NCBI GenBank assembly: GCA_021292105.1
Contig: CM037874.1
Span: 54,604,540 to 54,668,539 of the forward strand
From: Anadara kagoshimensis
Lineage: Eukaryota; Mollusca; Bivalvia; Arcoida; Arcidae
DNA length: 64,000 bases
Reading direction: 5' to 3'
Shown here: positions 59,001-64,000 of the stretch, piece by piece
How positions within the stretch are numbered: position 1 is the stretch's first letter
How the letters are laid out: each line of letters starts with the position of its first letter
Position numbers and translations under genes: made by a program
Notes under the pieces: model-generated
The model's database searches: none
The model's input: only the letters and a program-made list of their open reading frames with translations
Told to the model about the DNA's origin: nothing

Positions 59001-61519
59001 TTTTTCACGTTTTCATACCCTCGCGAAAATAACAAAAACGCGAACATTTCTAGATTTGAAGTAAAAAAAACTTACAAACAACATACTGCCCACTGTTATT
59101 AAAATCTCCTTGGAACTTGGCAACTCCTTTTGTAGTTGCTGTTAGATCTAAGAAAGCTTCACTGGTATAATCTATATTTAGAACAATTGGAGGGAATTTC
59201 TTGAACAAAGCTAACTCTATTTTTGCCAGATTTTTTGGCTCGGTCTTCCACAAGCTCTGTTGATGCGCCAATGTGATCTCGGAGAACGACTCTACCGTCA
59301 TATTGTAATGCATGCTATCTGTAGTTTCCACCTGTTTTAAAGCAATTGAAATAAACGTTATTCGTAAGTTTGATTTCCCTACCGAAACATTACACAGCGA
59401 CGCTAGTTGGTTACAAATAATGAATTGTTGACGCAAAGATATTGCAAACCTAGGCTTATAAATTTAAAAAAAAAAGTTTTATAGCCGTCATCGCAATATT
59501 GTTTCATTTTGAGGTCTCTGTATCCAAAATTACCCTGGATATATTTGAAATCCCATAAGTCCATGTTCCTTTCATTCTCAATTTTTGTTAAGAAGAAATC
59601 AGGTACTCTGTGATTGCAATGTATATAAACGTCATGGTTTGACGTAATGTATTTATATGATGACGTCAATGATTAACTATAACATACAATATACAATTGC
59701 TCAAAATGTGTCATAGAAGGAAAAATTATGACAATTGTAATCATTTATTCATTCATTCATTCATTCATTCATCCATTTATTCATTCATTCATTCCTTCAT
59801 TCATCCATCCATCCATTCATTCATTCATTAAGTGAATCATTCATTACCTGTGACTGGTATTTAATAATTTGTGGTTTGTTATTCACTTTTTTGATAGCTA
59901 ATGTTCTAAAATAAAAATAATAACAATATTAACGTACAAAAATCCTTCAAAAGAAAGTAAAAACTTAAAGTATAACCAGTGACAAAAGTAATTTGAAGTT
60001 GAATTGAGGTTATATAATCCTTAATATGAAAATCTCGACCTTGTATGGACTTTGGTACCAAAACTAAAAATTATTATATTTTTTGCAATGCTGCATAATA
60101 AATTATAACATTTGCACAGTATTAAAGTAAGCAATATAACGTGACTGATTGGGAATTTTGTTTTGTTTAATGTACTTGTTATCAAAGCCAAATTATATTG
60201 CACATCCCTATGGTATAAAAAATCACAGAGGGCGTTGTAACTTATGACGTCAATAACTCAAAATGACGTCAGTGGACATGAACCTCACCACCCTCTCCTT
60301 ATACACTGTACTTACAAATGATATGAAATCTTAGATTGTCCTTTACAACCAATACACGTCATGTAAAAATCAAAATCCTTTTTTGTTTTCTCAAAATCTT
60401 CAATATCTTCGGTCACAACTTGTACATCCGGGTCACTAGGTGTTTTATACAATATGATTGGTTGACCTGTCGGGTTAAAGGGTACTGTAGCGACGTAATC
60501 AGCGTTCCAGTCGATCGTGCCTAGAATGTCGGTTAAGACATTTGATATACGACGTTTTTGTCGATGGTGGCTCTCCTCTCCAGGTTTAGGGTCGGACGGT
60601 GTGTAGTGTACTTCTATATCTGCGTGTTCAAAAACGTCAAGTGGACTGAAAAAAATCGATATTCATGACTGGTATGAATGAAATAATACTTCCTAGCAGG
60701 AAGACAATGTGCGTATAATGGTAAAGGGAGTAATAGTGTATATGGGGGTGATCAGTTTTAGGGAGGAAACTAGGATATAAGGACAAGAGTACAGAGAGAG
60801 TGGAGAAAGGAGTAATGGTATTTACGCCTCAGTCAAAGTTTATTAATTTTATACAAATGTGGTGTGATCAGTTTTTGAATGGAAGAACGGGAGTATAAGG
60901 GTAAAACCTTTTGTAGTAATGGTATTTCTGTCTCAGTCATGATCCTTGATTTTATATAAGGGTGATCGGTTTTTGAATGGAGGAAACCAGAGTATAAGGA
61001 GACATCCTTTGGCAAACGTGGCAGAGTGGAGAAAGGAGTAATGATATTTTCGGCTCAGTTAAGATTTTTATTTGTATATAGGGTCGATCATTCTTTGATG
61101 GCCGAGGAAAACGGAATATCCAGAGATAACTTACGGTAAGCGTGCAGACAAACACTACCACATGATCGGAACCTAGGCTGTTAGAGGCATCAAGGCGGTG
61201 CCTAGCACTCAGTCAACGAGGCCCCTTGCTTTGACAAATATATGCATTATAGTTTAAATTAAGCTTAAAAAATATTTTCTCACATGACTTAATTTAAAAT
61301 TTAATACCTGGCAGATGAGGTTTCCACGTCTACTCTGTTGGGTCCACGCCATAACACGGAAGCTGCTTTAGCGTAAATCCCAGTTACTTCGGATTCCCTC
61401 GGGTTTAGTCGACATTTCCACTTGTTACTTCCGATAATTATGTCACCAACTTTCCATTTTTTGGCCTCAGTGACGTCATTGATAGCGATAGAAAGTTTGC
61501 CTTCTTTACACATTATTCT
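40126..61519 (-). CDS. Large extracellular protein: Hedge/M15-like modules around a VWA domain (about 20 exons)
   Basis: Minus-strand exons: 61519-61308, 60645-60316, 59905-59848, 59331-59076, 58940-58813, 58314-58241, 57533-57449, 56016-55840, 54838-54621, 53767-53405, 52968-52821, 51793-51588, 50795-50259, 49808-49763, 48669-47717, 47084-46982, 46397-46219, 44948-44751, 42101-41911, 40398-40126. Together they code for roughly 1,570 residues. The 5' end is missing and probably lies beyond the right edge. Phases agree across 61.5-57.4 kb, 56.0-48.6 kb and 47.1-40.1 kb. They do not close at 57449/56016 or 47717/47084, and 48669-47717 has an internal frameshift, so there may be undetected exons, two adjacent genes, or decay. 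Convertase-like sites RQKRR, RRRR and RTKR suggest a processed secreted or cell-surface protein. I cannot name an orthologue. Confidence 0.72.
40765..41085 (-). repeat. tRNA-derived SINE, reverse, in the last intron
   Basis: Reverse strand reads SINE head (gtaggtcagttggtcgggtg, ggttcgaacccta), body (ccgagtgctg region, aatgcgcttaaggc) and tail motif gacgtctcaatata. Confidence 0.75.
41560..41890 (+). repeat. R1 dispersed repeat copy
   Basis: Diverged copy: atgtagctagctaagcaggg, tgctcatccttaagg, end gatatggtgtgtttttgatt. Antisense to the host gene, directly after the exon ending at 41911. Confidence 0.7.
42225..43840 (+). repeat. R1 copy split by a 1.4-kb repeat element
   Basis: Left half at 42225-42311 (tatacacgtgacgggtgtaa), right half at 43684-43840 (aagcttacccttcaggaaca, gaaagttcacgtgttta). 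The halves are continuous if 42312-43683 is removed. Confidence 0.7.
42312..43683 (+). mobile_element. Internally repeated bivalve-type element (1.4 kb)
   Basis: Begins ggctcccaggagcctgtata and ends aggccaggtgatctaaaaag. Inside are about six units of about 165 bp, alternating two subtypes, with aagtttggttccaattggc, atagggtccaatgttaac and gcggccatcttggat, followed by a (GAC)n stretch (gacgacgacgacg, about 43617). From memory, repeats of this layout are abundant in bivalve genomes. No coding sequence. Class not assigned. Confidence 0.75.
44450..44640 (+). repeat. R1 dispersed repeat copy
   Basis: caatggccggtgtagctaac, gtgaagttcacgtgtctaac and the end gtatgtttgtttttgatt. Confidence 0.75.
45085..45310 (+). 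repeat. R2 dispersed repeat copy
   Basis: Matches 13965-14190: ttacagcattagacg, agcagtacctggaccaaaaa, gaaatattgtggctaaggga. Confidence 0.65.
45789..45977. mobile_element. M1 MITE, copy 2
   Basis: Reverse-orientation partner of 14735-14930: starts ttgacgcatcgccggccatg and ends gcgtagccggctatccgtta; shares agcgtcacggcaactaatga. Confidence 0.75.
46640..46945 (-). repeat. R1 dispersed repeat copy, reverse
   Basis: Reverse complement carries the R1 3' end, gaagttttta-like and tcactgccttggtagaatta boxes, and the upstream ccaaaattactctggatgtt segment. Confidence 0.7.
47285..47560 (-). repeat. R1 dispersed repeat copy, reverse
   Basis: aaaaacaaacatacctatcg (reverse 3' end), tagccagctacctccactac, and aaggccttgataaatctggg matching the R1 coding relic. 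Confidence 0.7.
47717..48669 (-). pseudogene. Second Hedge/M15-like exon, frameshifted
   Basis: From acceptor gttacag the frame reads GIKLLPPDDGSLTSAELAAL, then AIKSGFHCVQHNRDSSVDAY, which resembles the helix-strand end of a Hedgehog-N domain, and reaches a TGA at about 48523. A different frame continues at once with LFPNMNLIAVPPPIGEE through to 47717 (gtaaga donor). This second part contains CLEASIDDLHANITIIDGYL and, after a gap, LRHQAGQAVTV and YIYFDLRPSK, matching the peptidase M15 outline of H-x2-G-x-A and a later metal-site strand, with acidic ligands missing. One base gained or lost near 48525 explains the break. It is either a mutation or an assembly error. Confidence 0.65.
48845..48975 (-). 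repeat. R1 fragment, reverse
   Basis: gttccacaagggagtgaggc, ccggatgttccggtac and ctagctagctacaatgacct. Confidence 0.65.
49270..49545 (+). repeat. R1 dispersed repeat copy
   Basis: tgtccaggattgccctggat, acacacgtggcgagtgtagc and the end ggattagtatgtttgttttt. Confidence 0.78.
50045..50212 (+). repeat. R1 fragment
   Basis: cttccagagcaccggcctca and gtggttcacgtgtttaac, directly next to the VWA exon. Confidence 0.6.
50259..50795 (-). CDS. von Willebrand factor A domain exon
   Basis: One exon holds a nearly whole VWA domain: strand MIFLIDVTGSMG with the MIDAS motif DxTxS, FNDFKQLLLKVF helix, IQIGVSTFSDR strand, LALDSVKNEF helix, and VLVLMTDGMSNN with the third MIDAS Asp-Gly. VWA domains bind protein ligands through a divalent metal in extracellular matrix and adhesion proteins. 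Acceptor ttttcag precedes 50795. The donor is uncertain: GTCAGT (end 50259) keeps phase with the next exon, while without splicing the frame stops at 50251-50253 after LLNLCQ. In the latter case the VWA domain would be the C-terminus. Confidence 0.88.
50990..51310. repeat. Degenerate tandem repeat of a ggtcatatgac-type unit
   Basis: Around 12 imperfect units of 20-25 bp, such as attggtcatatgacgtagta, tggtcatgtggtcttttgac and actggccatgcgatatg. It lies in the intron upstream of the VWA exon. Non-coding. Confidence 0.75.
51588..56016 (-). CDS. Hedgehog-N-like module of the large gene (5 exons)
   Basis: Exons 56016-55840, 54838-54621, 53767-53405, 52968-52821 and 51793-51588, all phase-consistent. 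In order the pieces CADRMMTTAMATHITKLGRF, KLIVKEAWDEP, SLYYEGKAVTAG and LGELAVCSGFGFV line up with the Hedgehog signalling domain elements GADRLM, LRVTEGWDE, LHYEGRAVD and LARLAVEAGFDWV. The zinc ligands of that fold are changed: the His of LHYEGRA is Tyr and the following Asp is Thr, so metal binding and peptidase-like activity are unlikely. A second partial module follows (ACGPPYYKVSPETLKRIDK, then paired-cysteine sequence and RRLMNLANWVQA), echoing CGPVTTKVVRGDKNFDK and KLGRFIKAEW of the first. Confidence 0.7.
51900..52025 (-). repeat. R1 fragment, reverse
   Basis: aacttccaccaaggcagtga and ggccggctgctctt. Confidence 0.55.
52140..52260. repeat. Short tandem repeat with aaaaagtgtagct
   Basis: aaaaaagtgtagctttaata and ccaaaaagtgtagctcgagt about 50 bp apart with related flanks (agaaaac, agaaaaa). 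Confidence 0.6.
55470..55690 (-). repeat. R2 dispersed repeat copy, reverse
   Basis: ctaaatttcctgctagttaa, ctcataaactaaggtatgct, gttgaggaattgtattccga and ggccgtctagtgctgtaaat. Confidence 0.7.
56435..57000 (+). repeat. Two R1 copies, head to head pair
   Basis: Forward copy 56435-56785 with the coding relic (YCNPRLIKALKRFYGRHHS) and end gtttgttttggattc; reverse copy about 56805-57000 (gtggggatgtgaggccgggt). Confidence 0.72.
57173..57385. mobile_element. M2 MITE, complete (213 bp, TA target)
   Basis: Starts cagacctgtcgaaaacttaa and ends ttagtgttaaattttcgact then ggactgtactg. TA flanks both sides (57171-57172, 57386-57387). Inverted ends of about 30 bp and a TA target suggest the Tc1/mariner group. 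No coding capacity. Confidence 0.72.
57449..61519 (-). CDS. N-terminal beta-rich region of the large gene (7 exons)
   Basis: Exons 61519 to 57449 join in phase to about 379 residues. The first visible exon begins RIMCKEGKLSIAIND and has a WKVGDIIIGS segment; next come a KPGEESHHRQKRR basic site, TCIGCKGQSKISYHL, then alternating hydrophobic strands with N-glycosylation sites (NMT, NNS, NTT, NGT, NAS, NAT). This looks like extracellular beta-sandwich domains, but I recognise no named family. After HLQVEGHF either the gtaagg donor is used or translation runs on 17 codons to a stop, which would end the gene here. Confidence 0.7.
57940..58145. repeat. Imperfect repeats of cttaaag/gcttata motif
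   Basis: Many short related motifs on both strands (ccctttaagccatgcgc, ggcttatagacgcttaaagg, ctctttaagcgtggc, ggcgcttaaatacggctta), able to pair with each other. Intronic and of unknown origin. Confidence 0.55.
59410..59595 (+). repeat. R1 fragment, 5' part only
   Basis: gatattgcaaacctaggctt, ttatagccgtcatcgcaata, aaaattaccctggatatatt and tccatgttcctttcattctc; the 3' tail is missing. Confidence 0.65.
59744..59830. repeat. (ATTC)n microsatellite
   Basis: About 20 units with ATCC variants, in an intron of the large gene. Confidence 0.9.
60690..61130. repeat. Degenerate tandem repeat, about 125 bp unit
   Basis: Three or four copies of a block with tatgggggtgatcagttttt or gggtgatcggtttttgaatg, ggagtataagg, ggagtaatggta and tctcagtcatg. 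It lies in the intron between the two most 5' exons seen. Confidence 0.65.
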
Positions 61520-61525
61520 CTGCAA

Positions 61526-62500
61526 AACACATGTTTTTTTTTTTCATTTTTGCGCGCAAGTCAAGTATTGTACAAGCTATGATTAACTTATGTAAATTCA
61601 AAGAACTTGAGAGTCAAATAAGGTAAATGACAATTTGGACACCCTTTAAGGTATACACAGCTCAACGAGACCATATTTTGGCGATTTAGTGCTCCTTCAG
61701 GTTTTGGTAACTTTTTAGACTGAAAGTGTTCTATATATTCTAGCGCAAATTCGCCGGGATATAGTCTTATTCGAGTTAGAGCATACCGTAATTAGATGGC
61801 CAAGATAATGCCCAGATCGCCATTCAGGCGGATAATATGACCCTTGATCACTCTTCTCTCAGTCTAGATCTGATCTTATGATTAGTATTTTATATAATGG
61901 CAAATGCACTTTTAAATAAAACACAAAATAATCATTACAAAATACAAAATTGCGAATAAACGAAATAACTATTGCAAAAATAGGAACTATTATTTTGAAA
62001 ATACGAAATAACTATTCGAATACAGGAAATACTATTGTGAAATTATAAAATAAAGTTCTCATAGTGGGAAAAAACTCTACCTTGGCATATTAATTATGAA
62101 ACAAAAACATCATAAGCAGAAAAGAAAGGTATATTGCTGCATAGAAAAAGGAAATTGACAATAGAAAAATTGATTTCATCACGTTTGTCATAAAGTTTGA
62201 AATGCAACCTTTCGTTGGAGTCATAATTATGGTACAGGAGAACTCAAAGAATCTGTCGTTTCTTTTATTTCAAGCTCATGCTCATACTGGATAGATGGCA
62301 TTCACATAATCCCCAAATATATGATTAATAAAAGATAGAACGTTTAATGTCTTATTGGTACTCCTATTGGAGACCTACGACCTTCTAGTTTTGAGCCGGA
62401 CACTCTACCACTAAGCAATAAAGGGAATTCAAATGATCGATTGAAATATATTTCGTATTACTAAGATATAATGTCGTTATACTTATCTCAAATTTAAAAA
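61526..62500. other. Upstream of the first visible exon; no exon found
   Basis: AT-rich. I looked for a signal-peptide exon on the minus strand and found none. A tRNA-like SINE scrap with ttagtggtagagtgtccggc on the reverse strand lies near 62365-62425. Confidence 0.45.
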
Positions 62501-62504
62501 TAAA

Positions 62505-62815
62505 TTGTTGATCCAGGGATATTGCGAGCCTAGGCTTATCGGGGCCCTCAAAACGTTTATGGCCGTCATCACAGTGCTGTTTGAATTACATGTGTCCAGG
62601 ATTGCCCTGGATATATTTGACGTCCCATATATATAGTTCCATGTTCCTTTCACTCAACTTTAATTACCACGTGGCGGGTTTGGCTGGTAGGGATGCTTGC
62701 CCTTCCGGGGCAGCGGCCTCACTTTCCTGTTAAAAGTTCACGTCCAGTTTCAAAGTTTTACTTTGCTTCTGGATTGTTATTTGGATAGTGATTGATGTGT
62801 AAGATTGTTATTAAG
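62505..62815 (+). repeat. R1 dispersed repeat copy
   Basis: gcgagcctaggcttatcggg, ccaggattgccctggatata, accacgtggcgggtttggct and a decayed 3' end. Confidence 0.75.
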
Positions 62816-62918
62816 ATAGAAGTATCCAGGTGTTAAAGCCATGACATTGATAGTAGGTAGGACAGTAGGATCAATCCGGGGGTGATAGAGCCACAAGATA
62901 TCAAAAGGAGTATTGATT

Positions 62919-62925
62919 ATTATTA

Positions 62926-62959
<34 letters not shown>

Positions 62960-62960
62960 T
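62919..62960. repeat. (ATT)n microsatellite
   Basis: About 13 units of a 3-bp repeat. Confidence 0.9.
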
Positions 62961-63097
62961 TGCCATAATTATATGTACATGTATTTATATGCGCTTTTCA
63001 TCCTTTTAAAGTATATAAACTTGATAGAGCAAGGTATATCCGGTTATTTTTTTAAATTGATTAAAATGAATGTGTACATTGTATTTTAACTACAGTA

Positions 63098-63496
63098 CAG
63101 ACCTGGCGAAAGTGTAAAACACGGTTATAACGAAAGAAGTCAAAGCTCGGCTGTCGAATTGCCGAGATACAGTCGAGATATATATAGCTAACTAGCGACG
63201 AATTCATCAATTAGCTGAATGTTCAATTCGCCTACTGTCAAACGTGGGAGCGAATTTGACAGGGGCGAATTTACCTGATACCCTAGGGACCGAGATGAAC
63301 TGCCGATTCAACACTATCTAAACAGGAGGTGCTTACCCTTCCGGAGCACCCGGTCTCACTTCCCTGGTGGAAGTTCACGTGTCTAACCTAACTTGTCAGT
63401 TCCAAAGTTTTACTTTGCTTCTGGATTGTGATTCGGACATGGATTTGTATGTTTGTTTTTGATTATTTGCTTAGTGTTAAAATTTCGACAGGCCTG
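63098..63496. mobile_element. M2 MITE carrying a nested R1 copy
   Basis: Starts cagacctggcgaaagtgtaa and ends gtgttaaaatttcgacaggc then ctg, flanked by TA (63096-63097, 63497-63498). An R1 3' end (63305-63475, gtggaagttcacgtgtctaa) interrupts it. Confidence 0.7.
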
Positions 63497-63769
63497 TACT
63501 TAAAGTAACATTTTTGAGTACGTTAAAAGATTTAGTTCCAACGTAATCAAATTTACAATGTAAATAGAGACACTATAAGGACGTATCATTTTTATTATGT
63601 TATTTGAAACTTGGTACTTGTAAAAATGAAATACATATCACATAGAAAAATGTGGGATTTTTCCATTAGGTTTTCCGGTTTACGAAGATACACGAGATCT
63701 TAACTCTAGATCTGGTCCAACAGACAAAATTTACATAAAATCAAATAATTAATATGTTTGTAATTCATT

Positions 63770-63770
63770 G

Positions 63771-63821
<51 letters not shown>

Positions 63822-63824
63822 TTC
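63770..63824. repeat. (ATTT)n microsatellite
   Basis: About 13 units near the right edge of the window. The remaining 180 bp is AT-rich without a feature. Confidence 0.9.
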
Positions 63825-64000
63825 ATTCATGTTGTTGTTGTTTTATTTTATTATATTACTTAATGATAACAGAAGAATGCATATTTTATATGATAACGAG
63901 TTAGATTTATTATAATTTGAACTAATAATAGCTGTGTATATTATTTTATGCTTTTTATGCATTAAAATTGCGAAAAATAAGCTCCTATTCGAAAAAGAAT

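Overview
The window is metazoan nuclear DNA: AT-rich, intron-rich, and packed with SINE, LINE, MITE and microsatellite sequence. The gene set (an astakine/prokineticin-like cytokine, an SLC43-type transporter, a large extracellular VWA protein) and several repeat styles suggest a mollusc, most likely a bivalve. That assignment is inference, since I could run no search.

Layout. (1) Bases 1-9240: an AT-rich repeat array into which a compact Polinton/Maverick-type element has inserted (2066-8840; 6-bp target duplication CAAGTA; AGT...ACT ends; inverted repeats of about 0.5 kb). It carries decayed integrase and packaging-type ATPase genes, two zinc-finger reading frames and three PC4-like single-strand-DNA-binding frames. 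I see no DNA polymerase B, capsid or protease. (2) 9270-11225: a broken non-LTR retrotransposon reverse transcriptase on the minus strand. (3) 11.8-19.4 kb: a segmental duplication of a small secreted cytokine gene. One copy is complete (three exons, minus strand, 10 cysteines, astakine/prokineticin pattern); the other keeps only the signal-peptide exon and 5' flank and has two insertions that the intact copy lacks. (4) 20678-33053: a ten-exon plus-strand gene for a 533-residue SLC43-family transporter, whose last codons lie inside a tandem repeat that runs on through the 3' UTR. (5) 34407-38754: a CACTA-like DNA transposon with a 3-bp target duplication, containing a 31-bp minisatellite, inserted into an older repeat copy. 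(6) 40126-61519: about 20 minus-strand exons of one large extracellular protein (possibly two genes), with degenerate Hedgehog-N/peptidase-M15-like modules on both sides of a von Willebrand A domain and a cysteine-rich C-terminus. One exon has a frameshift. (7) 61.5-64 kb: intergenic or intronic repeats.

One dispersed repeat family (here R1) occurs about 21 times between 16 and 64 kb. Copies are truncated at variable 5' points and share one 3' end, as expected of a dead retroelement. R1 copies are split by the CACTA-like element and by a 1.4-kb repeat element, and one lies inside a TA-target MITE, so the order of insertions can be read.

Exon limits were set by hand from GT/AG sites, reading phase and family resemblance. 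Phases close exactly for all SLC43 and cytokine exons and for most exons of the large gene; the places where they do not are stated.
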